Below, piece after piece: positions 27,096 through 36,570 of a stretch of 64,000 bases of DNA; position 1 is the first letter of the stretch; each line of letters opens with the position of its first letter. Origin of the DNA: Aurantiacibacter gangjinensis (lineage in GTDB: Bacteria; Pseudomonadota; Alphaproteobacteria; Sphingomonadales; Sphingomonadaceae). A program made the translations under genes and the position numbers. Location of the stretch: the NCBI RefSeq assembly GCF_001886695.1, contig NZ_CP018097.1, positions 2,003,001 through 2,067,000 of the forward strand, in the 5' to 3' direction. Below the pieces are notes generated by a model that ran no database searches, was not told where the DNA came from, and saw only the letters and a program-made list of their open reading frames with translations.

Positions 27096-27121
27096 GTTCC
27101 TTATCCGTTCCATAGTGGAAC
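27096..27121 (+). promoter_or_regulatory. LexA operator: tandem plus inverted half-sites
   Basis: GTTC (27096-27099), seven bases, GTTC (27107-27110) is the alphaproteobacterial SOS box GTTC-N7-GTTC. Seven further bases lead to GAAC (27118-27121), so the middle GTTC also forms the perfect palindrome GTTCC-ATAGT-GGAAC. The array is 20 bases before the lexA ATG, as expected for autoregulation. Confidence 0.88.
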
Positions 27122-27140
27122 ATTGATGAGGGGTTCGCCC

Positions 27141-27812
27141 ATGTTGACTGCCAAGCAACACGAATTGCTGCTGTTCATCCATCGCCGTCTCGAAGACAGC
27201 GGTATTTCTCCCAGTTTCGAGGAAATGAAGGAAGCGCTCGACCTGAAGAGCAAGTCGGGCGTGCATCGCCTGATTTCGGCTCTGGAAGAGCGCGGCTTCA
27301 TCCGCCGCCTCGCCAACCGTGCCCGCGCGCTTGAGGTGGTTAAGATGCCGGAGAATGTCGGCGGCAAGGGTATGGAAGCCGTGGCCAAGGTCACGACGCC
27401 GCCAGCCAGCCAGCCAGAAGCGGCAAACGATGTCATCGAAATCCCGCTGCATGGCCGCATCGCCGCCGGTGTGCCGATCGAAGCACTGGAAGATAGCCAG
27501 ACGCTGCCGGTGCCTGCCGCTCTGCTCGGCTCGGGCGAGCATTACGCGCTTGAAGTTTCGGGCGACTCCATGGTGGAAGCCGGCATCTTCGATGGCGACT
27601 TCGCACTGGTGAAAAAGGCCGATACAGCACGCGACGGCGATATTGTCGTCGCCCTCGTCAATGATGAGGAAGCGACGCTCAAATACCTCTATCATGATGG
27701 CGGCAGGATTAGGCTCGATCCGGCAAATGCCAGTTACGATCCGCAGGTCTATGAAGACCGGCAAGTGAAGGTGCAGGGCAAGCTGGCTGGGCTTCTGCGC
27801 CGCTACCACTGA
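27141..27812 (+). CDS. lexA: SOS response repressor LexA
   Basis: A 223-residue repressor-protease. The winged-helix DNA-binding domain occupies 1-65, with recognition segment [20 protein letters not shown]. The self-cleavage site is A109-G110 ([12 protein letters not shown]), with the Ser/Lys dyad at S143 ([10 protein letters not shown]) and K181 ([10 protein letters not shown]). RecA-stimulated cleavage would induce the SOS genes. ATG 27141 with GAGGGG (27128-27133) is preferred over TTG 27123 and ATG 27126. The moeA-lexA-comEC order is conserved in this group. Confidence 0.97.
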   Translation: MLTAKQHELLLFIHRRLEDSGISPSFEEMKEALDLKSKSGVHRLISALEERGFIRRLANRARALEVVKMPENVGGKGMEAVAKVTTPPASQPEAANDVIEIPLHGRIAAGVPIEALEDSQTLPVPAALLGSGEHYALEVSGDSMVEAGIFDGDFALVKKADTARDGDIVVALVNDEEATLKYLYHDGGRIRLDPANASYDPQVYEDRQVKVQGKLAGLLRRYH

Positions 27813-27830
27813 TCAGGTTCGACGATTGCA

Positions 27831-27862
27831 CGAAGGGCGGCGCTTCGCGGTGTCGCCCTTCG
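27831..27862. terminator. Hairpin between convergent lexA and comEC
   Basis: A 9-bp stem CGAAGGGCG (27831-27839) with CGCCCTTCG (27854-27862). It lies between two convergent genes and probably ends lexA transcription. Confidence 0.6.
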
Positions 27863-27888
27863 CGGTACGACGGTTCACTGGCAGCGCA

Positions 27889-30045
27889 CTAGTCCAGTTC
27901 CCGACCGCGCCACCAGCCATGTTCGCCCTGGCTGTTGACAACGCGGCGAACTGACGGCTCCTCGCCTAAAACGATAGACAACCCGCCTGTTTGCGAAAGC
28001 GCACGCTGGTCCGCCCGCATCCAGCGCGGTTCGCAGCTGCGGGGCAGCCACCTGTCCGAGACCACGATGTCCGCGCGTTCGCAAGCGGCGGCAAGGGCGC
28101 GCTCCCCTACGATATCGCGGCTGCGGCTCATCAGCAGCTCCCAGCTGCGACCGCCCCGCTGCACGGTAACGGCACAGAAATCACGGCTGCATCGCGCACC
28201 CGGCCAATGGTCCAGCGGAACAGGCTCAGCCTCCACGCCTGCCAGTTCCATGAGGTTATCGCGGGTATAGCTACTTCGTGTATCGCGCAGGACAAGCAAG
28301 CGCCGATCCTCCGTCACGATGCCGACATGGCGACCGTCGCCGGATATCAGTACATCGGGCACCGGAGTCGCTAATAGCAAGGCGGTGCCGATCCACGCGG
28401 GGATCAGGCCAAGTAGTCGCGCCTTGCCACGCCATAAGGCCAGCCACAGTCCGCCAACGACAAACAGCGCCAGCACGCCGCCCGTCATCTGCGGCATCAG
28501 CTTGACCGCGCCGGGCTGGCTTGCCGTAAAATGCGCTATGCCGATCAGGAGGTCGAGAGACTTGCCGACCAGCCACCACGCCGGCGCGCCCGCCCCAACC
28601 ACGTCTAGCGCAAGAGCGAGCGCGATCAGCGGCATGGAGATGAATGTCACCAACGGAATCGCGATCACATTGGCAAGCGCGCCGTAAACGCCCGCGCGGT
28701 GAAAATGGAACAACACGATGGGCATCAGGGCGATCTCGATCACCATACCCGTCACCAGCAGCATAAGCGTCCGCCGCCCGATAAATGCTACTCTGCTCTC
28801 CTCACGCGGCGCCAGGAAGCGTTTGACCGGTTCGGCATTATGCAGCGCCACGATGGCAATGACTGCGGAAAAGCTCATCTGGAAGCTCGGCCCGACGAGA
28901 CTTTCGGGCCAGAGCAAGAGGACCAACACCGCGGCCACGGCTACCATTCGCAGGCTCAGCGCCTGTCGCCCGATCGCCAGCGCGATCAGGACCAAGAGAG
29001 CGGCGATGCAGCTGCGCACGGTCGGCACCTGCGCACCGGTAAGGAGCGTGTATCCGATGCCTGCGAGCGCGGCGATGCCGGCAGCGAAGACGGGCAGCCG
29101 CACGCGCAGGGTCAGCCACGGCCAACCGGCGAGCAGCTTGATCGCAACCAGATAAGCGCCTGCAATCACCGCGCTCACATGCAATCCGCTGATGGAGAGT
29201 AAATGGGTCAATCCGGCATCGCGCATGGCGTCCTCGTCGGCCTCGGTTATCGCGCCCCTGTCGCCGCTGGCAAAAGCAGCCGCGATGCTGCCCGCCGATC
29301 CGCCGAGGTTCTCGCGCACATGGGCGGAAAGGCGCCGCTGCAACGAAGCAATCAGCGCATCGTCTGCCGGCGCGTCTTCCAGCACGCGAATGTCGCCTTG
29401 CACGCTGCCCGTGGCGGCATAGCCATCGAACCACGCCGTGCGGGCGAAGTCGTAGCCTCCGGGCAGCATTGGCGGCGCAGGGGGCATCAGCCGTGCTTCG
29501 ACCTCGACCACCGCCCCTTCGGCCAGTAATGGCGTCGCCTCGTCCAGCTCGACATTCACCCGAATCCTCACGGGTTCCGCCGTCTCCGGATGCCGTGTCG
29601 CCAGCACAAGCCGGACACGCTCCTGCGCGGGCTGTTCTATCCTTTCGAGGACGCGGCCCTGGAACGCGCCGTAGGTCGGCCGCTCGAAGGCGGGCTGGCC
29701 AACGATTTCGGACCGGCTCCAAGCGAGCCCGGTGCCGAAAGCGAAGAGAAGACCTACCCCCACCAGTGCGCCCACCAGATGCACCCGCGCCGCATCGCCT
29801 TTCCACGCGGCCATCGCTCCAAGAGCCATCAGCAGGCCTGCCGCCATCGCTGCTACCCACTCGGCAGCCGTGTCCAACACGAACCATGCGCCAATCCCGG
29901 CAGCGAAAGCTACGGCCAGCCACGGCCCCCGATCGAACCCGGCATTTGCGAGGAATCGCTCTGCCCTTTCGGCCATGCTGGACAAAGAGGCGCGCTTTCG
30001 CCAAGGCGTGCGCTGCGGCGCAGCATCGCCCGGTTCGTCCCCCAT
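27889..30045 (-). CDS. comEC: ComEC/Rec2-family competence protein
   Basis: A polytopic membrane protein of about 718 residues. An N-terminal soluble-plus-membrane DUF4131 region is followed by the Competence domain ([60 protein letters not shown]) with about ten membrane segments, and a C-terminal hydrolase-like part of reduced size. ComEC forms the inner-membrane channel for DNA uptake. The start is uncertain: ATG 30045 or 30075 leaves very little space to the divergent gltX start, and longer frames overlap gltX. No other competence genes are nearby. Confidence 0.85.
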   Translation of the reverse strand: MGDEPGDAAPQRTPWRKRASLSSMAERAERFLANAGFDRGPWLAVAFAAGIGAWFVLDTAAEWVAAMAAGLLMALGAMAAWKGDAARVHLVGALVGVGLLFAFGTGLAWSRSEIVGQPAFERPTYGAFQGRVLERIEQPAQERVRLVLATRHPETAEPVRIRVNVELDEATPLLAEGAVVEVEARLMPPAPPMLPGGYDFARTAWFDGYAATGSVQGDIRVLEDAPADDALIASLQRRLSAHVRENLGGSAGSIAAAFASGDRGAITEADEDAMRDAGLTHLLSISGLHVSAVIAGAYLVAIKLLAGWPWLTLRVRLPVFAAGIAALAGIGYTLLTGAQVPTVRSCIAALLVLIALAIGRQALSLRMVAVAAVLVLLLWPESLVGPSFQMSFSAVIAIVALHNAEPVKRFLAPREESRVAFIGRRTLMLLVTGMVIEIALMPIVLFHFHRAGVYGALANVIAIPLVTFISMPLIALALALDVVGAGAPAWWLVGKSLDLLIGIAHFTASQPGAVKLMPQMTGGVLALFVVGGLWLALWRGKARLLGLIPAWIGTALLLATPVPDVLISGDGRHVGIVTEDRRLLVLRDTRSSYTRDNLMELAGVEAEPVPLDHWPGARCSRDFCAVTVQRGGRSWELLMSRSRDIVGERALAAACERADIVVSDRWLPRSCEPRWMRADQRALSQTGGLSIVLGEEPSVRRVVNSQGEHGWWRGRELD

Positions 30046-30103
30046 GGGCACCAGAGGTGGCAGGTGCGCAGCCATGCACAAACAGGACAGGAAACAGGCG
30101 GTT

Positions 30104-31537
30104 ATGGCAAGTTCGGATGGCAAGACTGGCGGGGATCGCGGCGTCGTCACCCGGTTTGCGCCCAGCCCCACCGGCTTTCTCCATATCGGCAATGCCCGCA
30201 CCGGCCTGTTCAGCTGGCTTTACGCCCGCCATCATGGCGGCAAGGCGCTGCTGCGCATCGAGGATACCGACAAGAAGCGCAGCACGCAGGAAGCGATCGA
30301 CGTGATCCTGGACGGCCTCGATTGGCTTGGCCTGGAATTCGATGGCGATACCGTATTCCAGAGCCAGCGCGCGGATCGTCACGCGGAAGTCGCGATGAAG
30401 CTGCTGGAGGCTGGCAAAGCGTATAAATGCTTCGCTTCGCCAGAGGAGCTTGCCGAAATGCGGGAGGCGCAAAAGGCCGCCAAGCAGCCAATGCGCTATG
30501 ATGGTCGTTGGCGCGACCGTGACCCTGCCGACGCGCCTGAAGGTGCGCCCTTCACCGTTCGCATTAAAACGCCTGAAGGCGGCGAGACGGTGATCGAGGA
30601 TGCCGTGCAGGGCCGCGTCAAGGTCGACAACCGAGAGATCGACGACTTCATCCTGCTGCGCGCCGATGGCACGCCGACCTACATGCTGGCCGTCGTGGTC
30701 GACGATATGGACATGGGTTGCACCCATATCATTCGCGGTGACGACCACCTCAACAATGCTTTCCGCCAGATGCAGGTGATCCGCGCGATGCAGGGCGTGG
30801 AAGATGGCTGGGAAGAGCCGACCTACGCCCATGTCCCGCTGATCCACGGCAATGACGGGGCCAAGCTTTCCAAGCGGCATGGCGCGCTGGGCGTCGATGC
30901 CTATCGCGACGAGCTTGGCATCTTGCCCGAGGCACTTTTCAACTACCTGCTGCGTCTTGGCTGGGGCCATGGCGACCAGGAAGAGTTCAGTATGGACGAA
31001 GCGATTTCGCTCTTCGATATCGAGGGCGTCGGCAAGGGGCCGAGCCGCTTCGACATGAAGAAGCTGCTGAACATGAACGGCAATTACATTCGCGCTGCCG
31101 ACGACGCGCGATTGGCAAAGCTGGTTGCCGCTCGCATTGGCGACGCTGTCGACGAGGGCTTGCTGACAGAGGCCATGCCCGTCCTGAAAACGCGCGCGCG
31201 CGACCTGATCGAATTGGCCGATGGTGCCGCCTTCCTGTTCAAGCAGCGCCCGCTGGAAATGACGGAAAAAGCCGCTGCCCTGCTAGACGAGGAAGCGCGC
31301 ACTAGACTTTCGTCTATCTCTGCCCGGTTGCAGGGGGAAACGGACTGGACAATCGAGGCGCTAGAGGCCAATCTGAATGCCTATGCGGAAGAGCTGGGGC
31401 TGGGTCTTGGCAAGCTTGCGCAGCCGCTTCGCGCGGCGCTCACAGGGCAGACAACTTCGCCCGGAATTTTTGATGTGCTGGTGCTTCTTGGAAGAGAAGA
31501 GAGCCTGGCGCGGATCGACGCTCAGGCCAGCGCTTGA
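30104..31537 (+). CDS. gltX: Glutamate--tRNA ligase
   Basis: A 477-residue class I aminoacyl-tRNA synthetase. The HIGH-type motif is HIGN (27-30) after [12 protein letters not shown], and the KMSKS equivalent is KLSKR (about 254-258). The insertion and anticodon-binding regions follow in normal order. An in-frame ATG at 30074 would add ten residues; ATG 30104 is chosen because the 28-60 bases between divergent starts must hold promoters. Many alphaproteobacteria use such an enzyme for both tRNA-Glu and tRNA-Gln; the choice cannot be read here. Confidence 0.95.
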   Translation: MASSDGKTGGDRGVVTRFAPSPTGFLHIGNARTGLFSWLYARHHGGKALLRIEDTDKKRSTQEAIDVILDGLDWLGLEFDGDTVFQSQRADRHAEVAMKLLEAGKAYKCFASPEELAEMREAQKAAKQPMRYDGRWRDRDPADAPEGAPFTVRIKTPEGGETVIEDAVQGRVKVDNREIDDFILLRADGTPTYMLAVVVDDMDMGCTHIIRGDDHLNNAFRQMQVIRAMQGVEDGWEEPTYAHVPLIHGNDGAKLSKRHGALGVDAYRDELGILPEALFNYLLRLGWGHGDQEEFSMDEAISLFDIEGVGKGPSRFDMKKLLNMNGNYIRAADDARLAKLVAARIGDAVDEGLLTEAMPVLKTRARDLIELADGAAFLFKQRPLEMTEKAAALLDEEARTRLSSISARLQGETDWTIEALEANLNAYAEELGLGLGKLAQPLRAALTGQTTSPGIFDVLVLLGREESLARIDAQASA

Positions 31538-31581
31538 TGCGCTGCCAAGTGTCGCACATAACCTATTGAAGGAGAACAGCT

Positions 31582-32868
31582 TTGGCTGACAAGCAGGCGG
31601 ATTTGAATGTGGGCGGTGAAAGCTTCGATTTTCCCACGCTGGAAGGCAGCTGCGGACCAGATGTCATCGACATTCGCAAGCTTTACGGAAAGACCGGCAA
31701 GTTCACTTTCGATCCGGGCTACAAATCCACCGCTTCGTGCGAAAGCGCCCTCACCTTCATCGATGGCAATGAAGGCGTGCTGCTCCACCGCGGCTATCCG
31801 ATCGGCCAGCTGGCGGAACATTCCAGCTTCATGGAAGTCAGCTACCTGCTGCTGAACGGCGAGCTGCCCAGCAGCGACGAGCTGGACGATTTCAGCTACA
31901 CGATCAGCCGCCACACCATGCTGCACGACCAGCTGCGCCAATTCTATCAGGGCTTCCGCCGCGATGCGCACCCCATGGCGATCATGTGCGGCGTGGTCGG
32001 CGCGCTGTCGGCTTTCTATCACGACAGCACGGATATCTCCGACCCGGAGCACCGCAAGATATCCAGCCATCGCCTGATTGCGAAAATGCCTACCATCGCA
32101 GCGTGGGCCTACAAGTATGCGGTCGGGCAGCCCTTTCTCCAGCCCGACAATTCCTTGAGCTATACGGGCAATTTCCTGCGCATGACCTTCGGCGTGCCGG
32201 CAGAGGAATACGAGGTCATCCCAGCGGTCGAAAAGGCGATGGATCGCATCTTCATCCTGCACGCCGACCATGAGCAGAACGCGTCGACCTCTACGGTTCG
32301 CCTCGCCGGTTCGTCAGGCGCGAACCCCTTCGCCTGCATCGCGGCTGGTATCGCCTGTCTTTGGGGCCCTGCGCATGGCGGTGCGAACGAGGCTGCGCTC
32401 AACATGCTGCGGGAGATCGGCACGCCCGATCGCATCGGCCACTATATCGAGCGCGCCAAGGACAAGGACGATCCATTCCGCCTGATGGGCTTCGGCCACC
32501 GCGTGTACAAGAATTACGATCCGCGCGCGACGGTGATGCAGAAGACGGTGCGCGAGGTCTTCGAGGCGCTGAATGTGCAGGATCCGGTGTTCGAAACCGC
32601 CCTGCAGCTCGAAGAAATGGCCCTCAACGACGATTACTTCCAGGAGAAGAAGCTCTTCCCTAATGTCGACTTCTATTCCGGCGTGATCCTGTCGGCCATC
32701 GGCTTCCCCACCACCATGTTCACCGCGCTCTTCGCGCTGGCCCGTACCGTGGGTTGGGTGGCACAGTGGAACGAGATGATCTCCGACCCCGGTCAGGTCA
32801 TCGGTCGCCCGCGCCAGCTCTACACCGGCCCGACAAAGCGCGATTACGTGTCGCTCAGCGACCGATAG
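31582..32868 (+). CDS. gltA: Citrate synthase
   Basis: A 428-residue type II (hexameric-form length) citrate synthase condensing acetyl-CoA and oxaloacetate. The conserved [14 protein letters not shown] carries an active-site His, while [13 protein letters not shown] and the preceding [20 protein letters not shown] hold the others; NVDFYSGVI contains the catalytic Asp. The start is TTG 31582 with GGAG about 9 bases upstream. It follows gltX by 44 bases and ends 3 bases before the convergent kinase gene. Confidence 0.96.
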   Translation: MADKQADLNVGGESFDFPTLEGSCGPDVIDIRKLYGKTGKFTFDPGYKSTASCESALTFIDGNEGVLLHRGYPIGQLAEHSSFMEVSYLLLNGELPSSDELDDFSYTISRHTMLHDQLRQFYQGFRRDAHPMAIMCGVVGALSAFYHDSTDISDPEHRKISSHRLIAKMPTIAAWAYKYAVGQPFLQPDNSLSYTGNFLRMTFGVPAEEYEVIPAVEKAMDRIFILHADHEQNASTSTVRLAGSSGANPFACIAAGIACLWGPAHGGANEAALNMLREIGTPDRIGHYIERAKDKDDPFRLMGFGHRVYKNYDPRATVMQKTVREVFEALNVQDPVFETALQLEEMALNDDYFQEKKLFPNVDFYSGVILSAIGFPTTMFTALFALARTVGWVAQWNEMISDPGQVIGRPRQLYTGPTKRDYVSLSDR

Positions 32869-32871
32869 GGG

Positions 32872-34254
32872 TCAGTCGCGCGGCGTCTGGCGCCGCTCTT
32901 CGAATGTCGGAAGTTCGAGCGTGAAGCGGGCGCCCTGCCCCTTCGCGCTTTCCACGCCGAGCGTTCCGCCCATGGCCTCTGCTAGGCGGCGCGAGATGTA
33001 GAGGCCGAGCCCCGACCCGCCATCGCCGCTGCGGCCTAGCCGTTCGAACTTGCTGAAGACGCGCTGCTGCTCGTCCTCATCCAGCCCTTCCCCCTGATCG
33101 GCCACGGTGATGCGCGCGCGCTCGGCGTCATGCTCCGTCCGGATCCAGACCTGTCCGCCTTCGGGCGAATAACGGATGGCATTGCCGACGAGATTGAGCA
33201 GGATTTGCAGCACGCGGCGAAATTCGCCAACGGCAGGCACGCTGTCGCCGGCTTTGGGCGCATCGAGCGCAATCCGTCGCTCGCTTGCCCTTACCCCGAG
33301 TATTCCGACAGCGCGTCTGGCCACGTCGGCCAGGTCGATCTTGTCCGGCGCGGTGACGAAGGCCTCGTCCTCCACAAGCTCCAGAGTGGTTAAATCCTCG
33401 ATCAGCGCGAGCAAGTGTTCGCCCGCGGTCGCGATGTCGGCGGCGTAAGCGCTATACTCCTCCGCGAGAGGCCCGGCGAGCTGGGTGCGGATCGTCTCGG
33501 CATTGGCAATGATGCGGCTGACAGGCTGGCGCAGCACTGGGGCAATCTCCCTGCCGATGCCGCCGATACGGTTCGGCCCATGCTTGCTGCGCGTTGCCGT
33601 TTCGGGCGGTGCCTCTCGCGAGACGAGGTAGAGTTCGAACCCGTCGCTGCCGGGTTGCGGCGTGCCGAGCGGGTTGAGATGCACGGTCCAGCTCCGCTCG
33701 GAGCCCGGAATGTCTACCGTCGCCCCATCGAGCAGCCGCCAATGCAGCGGTTGGTGCTGCTTTTGCGCGGCAGGTGCGACAAACTCTGTCCAGACCTGTC
33801 CGATCCCGCCGCGCATCTTCTCGGCCAGGTCTTCAAGATCCTGCGTCTCGCAATCGACGGCGAGGATTTCCTGCGACGGCCCGAGATGGGCGGTCATGCC
33901 TGCGATATGGCGCAACAAAGCGAGTTTGCCGGCAGACGCGGTTTCCTGATGAACACTTGGCAGGGCATCGGCGTGCCAATTGGCGATCCCGATGGTTACG
34001 CCTTCCCCCTCAGGCTCGACTTCTACCCACGCGCTTACCTGTTCGCTGCCATCCTGCGCCTTGATGAGGCGAGCAAGGCGCAGACCGTAAATCCGTGCCT
34101 TGCGCACCAGCTCCAGCAGAGCGGGCGTGACGAGCGCACCCGGCAACTCACCGCCCGAGCGCAAGTGAAAGCTCGCCAGCGGCTCCTCGGCGTCTACCAG
34201 CCTGTCCTGCGCATCCGTGCGGGCACGGGCGATGATGGTGGGCGCAGTCGCCAT
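32872..34254 (-). CDS. Histidine kinase-like ATPase lacking the phospho-acceptor histidine
   Basis: A 460-residue soluble protein with no membrane helix. The C-terminal HATPase_c domain is complete: N box NLVGNAIRYSP (354-364), G1 DQGEG (386-390), F box FSKFERLG, G2 GGSGLGLYIS (412-421). Upstream, residues 236-250 align with a HisKA helix (usual form HELRTPL), but the His position is Pro239 (APVLRQPVSRII). The N-terminal 230 residues contain PAS-like stretches. It may bind ATP without autophosphorylating in the usual way. It follows the gene at 34261 by 6 bases, so the two are co-transcribed. No response regulator is adjacent. Confidence 0.75.
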   Translation of the reverse strand: MATAPTIIARARTDAQDRLVDAEEPLASFHLRSGGELPGALVTPALLELVRKARIYGLRLARLIKAQDGSEQVSAWVEVEPEGEGVTIGIANWHADALPSVHQETASAGKLALLRHIAGMTAHLGPSQEILAVDCETQDLEDLAEKMRGGIGQVWTEFVAPAAQKQHQPLHWRLLDGATVDIPGSERSWTVHLNPLGTPQPGSDGFELYLVSREAPPETATRSKHGPNRIGGIGREIAPVLRQPVSRIIANAETIRTQLAGPLAEEYSAYAADIATAGEHLLALIEDLTTLELVEDEAFVTAPDKIDLADVARRAVGILGVRASERRIALDAPKAGDSVPAVGEFRRVLQILLNLVGNAIRYSPEGGQVWIRTEHDAERARITVADQGEGLDEDEQQRVFSKFERLGRSGDGGSGLGLYISRRLAEAMGGTLGVESAKGQGARFTLELPTFEERRQTPRD

Positions 34255-34260
34255 GGCTGC

Positions 34261-35220
34261 CTATTGCGCGAAATCGGGCGAGGATGCAGCCAACATCGCC
34301 GCAGCCTGGTCCGCGCGCAAAGTGCCGAAGTCCGTCGGCAATGTGAGCTCTGGATGCAGATAGAGGAACTGCTGCTCGACGGCGGCCTGGTTCAGCCCGG
34401 CGGCGCGCATCGTGAGCGCGAGCCGCGCGCTCTGGTTCTCACCCATGGACAGCACGGCGACATCGCGCTCCTGCTCTGCAGCCATGGAAAGTGCGGTTGC
34501 AAAGAGCGACAGCCCCGCATGATCGACATCGAGCGCGCGTTTGGCGTCGGTGCGCATGGCGACCAGCAGGCGGGTGGCTTGCCCGACCCGCCGATTGCTC
34601 TCGTTGAAATCGCTGCGCAGTCGCTCAACGACCGCTTCGCTCGCCTCGAAATGCCCGTCGGAATGTGCGCGAAGCGCCTGGCTGCACGCATGGAACAGCT
34701 CGGCAGGCAATTCCGACAGCGGAAGCTCCATGCGCCGTGCCTGCTGCATGAAGCGAGCCTGTGCCGCGATCAGATGCATTGCGGCACCGGCTATGTCGGC
34801 ATCGGACGATGCGGTCAGTTCCTGCAGCAGCGGAGAAAGGACGGCATCCACTCCGCTGCGCTCTTGCAAGCGGTCCGCAAGTTGCGCCTCGATCGTCAGC
34901 GCATGGGCGTGCCCCAGAAATGCCGTATCTTCGAGAAACATCTGCGCGACAGCGTGCTGTTTCTCGTCGGCAAATGCGCCGCGATCCTCGATCTCGGCCT
35001 CCCCGGCTACTGCCATCAGCAATTGCCGGGCAAGATGCACCATCATACCGCGCACCTTTGCAATGACTTCATCGCTGAAAAGCGCGTGATCGTCATTCGC
35101 GAGCAAATGGCGCAGGATCGGCCGCGCGGTTGCGAGGATCACATCGCCATGGGCGAGTTCGCCGCGCATCACTTCCTCGATGGATTGGGCGACCTGCGCA
35201 TTGTCCGTATGGGTGCTCAT
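34261..35220 (-). CDS. Conserved hypothetical helical protein, partner gene of the kinase-like ATPase
   Basis: A 319-residue protein beginning MSTHTDNAQVAQSIEEVMRG. It is almost entirely alpha-helical, Ala/Leu/Gln-rich, with no membrane helix, signal peptide or recognised catalytic motif; a DUF2336-like helical scaffold is possible but unproven. The start at 35220 is preceded by GAAGG. It sits 6 bases upstream of the histidine kinase-like gene, suggesting the two products work together. Function is unknown. Confidence 0.65.
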   Translation of the reverse strand: MSTHTDNAQVAQSIEEVMRGELAHGDVILATARPILRHLLANDDHALFSDEVIAKVRGMMVHLARQLLMAVAGEAEIEDRGAFADEKQHAVAQMFLEDTAFLGHAHALTIEAQLADRLQERSGVDAVLSPLLQELTASSDADIAGAAMHLIAAQARFMQQARRMELPLSELPAELFHACSQALRAHSDGHFEASEAVVERLRSDFNESNRRVGQATRLLVAMRTDAKRALDVDHAGLSLFATALSMAAEQERDVAVLSMGENQSARLALTMRAAGLNQAAVEQQFLYLHPELTLPTDFGTLRADQAAAMLAASSPDFAQ

Positions 35221-35254
35221 GCGCGTGGCATAGCCTTCTTTGGTTAAGCCGCCG

Positions 35255-36406
35255 TTAGCTGCGATCAGGGGCAAGGTTGGCAAGGAGCACAAGCATGCCT
35301 GCCAGCATGATCGCGAGTTCGGGCATCGCCAGCGCCGCAATGATGGCAATAAACCCGGCGATGACCATGCGATCACGCAACGGTTCCAACCACAGGGTCG
35401 GCTGTCGGCGGTCCAGCAAGACGAGCGCGGCCACGAGAACTATCGCTGGAAAAACAGTGCGGTGAGGAAGACTGTCGATAGAAATTATCGAAACCGCCAG
35501 CAATGCGGCATCCACGGCCCGCCTAGCCCACGGCCACTTGCCGATTGTACCGAATGGCGCAGCCATCAGGCGCGACAAGGTCAGGAACACTTCCAAAAGC
35601 GGCACGCTCAGCGCGATCAGCAAAAAGCCCAGCGCAGGCATTTCATAAACACCGCAAGCGATGCCGCCAGCCAAGAGAGCAACAACCGTCATCCCGATCA
35701 GCAGCCGCGAATAGCGCTTGGTCAACAGGATTGTCCCGGCACTCGACACTGCCTGCTTCGCCAGCCAGCGTGAAGCTGCCCCTGCCGGTACGTCACCCAG
35801 ATGCGCCCGTTGCCATCCGGTCGCCAAAGCCTGCGCCGTTTCGGCAGACGTCACGACGGTCCATCTGCCATCGTCCAGGGTAGAGTCCGCGAGCCGCGCC
35901 TCGGGAAGACGCTGTTGCAAGGCGATGCGCAGCAAGGCGTTCTGCGGCGCGGCATCTTCGGGCAGAGCGGTCAAGCGACCCAACCATTTGCCCGGTACGG
36001 TCAGCGCGCCAGCCCATGCCCTGTCCAGATCGATCCTCTCCAACCCGGCTGCCACGCCGGGGCCGGCGGATACGACAAGCAGGCGATCCCCCTCGGCCTT
36101 CAACAGATCGAGCGCCGCGCGCGATTCGGGCAGCAGGCCGGGTTGCAGCACCAGCAGGCTGTCATCATTGCCGATGATACCCGTCAGCGCATGAGGCGTG
36201 GTGATGACCTGGTACTTCATTCCGGCGCGCTCCGCCGCGTGTCGCAGCGCGATCCCTTGCGGCGTTGCGCCGCTCCCAAGCGCAATAACGGCAGTGCAGC
36301 CCGCCTCTTTCGCGAACATCAATTGTCGCTCTGCCAGAGACTTGCCGGCCACTGCTGGCATGGGATCGTCACCTGCCAGAGGCAGGCTAATCAGGGCTGC
36401 GCGCAT
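35255..36406 (-). CDS. Membrane protein with nucleotidyltransferase-like N-terminal domain
   Basis: A 383-residue protein. The first 220 residues are soluble and open RAALISLPLAGDDPMPAVAG-KSLAERQ, with an AGK segment (20-22) and an alternating beta/alpha pattern similar to sugar-nucleotide or inositol-phosphate cytidylyltransferases, although the full metal-binding motif is not evident. The last 150 residues hold about six membrane helices ending IMLAGMLVLLANLAPDRS. In some bacteria such a domain is fused to a CDP-alcohol phosphotransferase, but its DGxxAR-type motif is not seen here. I cannot assign a function. It is divergent from the coiled-coil gene at 36571. Confidence 0.55.
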   Translation of the reverse strand: MRAALISLPLAGDDPMPAVAGKSLAERQLMFAKEAGCTAVIALGSGATPQGIALRHAAERAGMKYQVITTPHALTGIIGNDDSLLVLQPGLLPESRAALDLLKAEGDRLLVVSAGPGVAAGLERIDLDRAWAGALTVPGKWLGRLTALPEDAAPQNALLRIALQQRLPEARLADSTLDDGRWTVVTSAETAQALATGWQRAHLGDVPAGAASRWLAKQAVSSAGTILLTKRYSRLLIGMTVVALLAGGIACGVYEMPALGFLLIALSVPLLEVFLTLSRLMAAPFGTIGKWPWARRAVDAALLAVSIISIDSLPHRTVFPAIVLVAALVLLDRRQPTLWLEPLRDRMVIAGFIAIIAALAMPELAIMLAGMLVLLANLAPDRS

Positions 36407-36570
36407 ATCAGGACGATCCTTCCGGCATGATCGCTACGCTAGGCAGGCCTTGCGCGGCTGCCAAGCCGATGCTGCGGCAGAGCGGTGAAAAAGCGCGTTA
36501 ACCACAACTTGCGGTGGAAGCCGCCCTGCGGCAGGGTTCTTTGTCTTTCACCCTATGGTAAGTATGCGGC

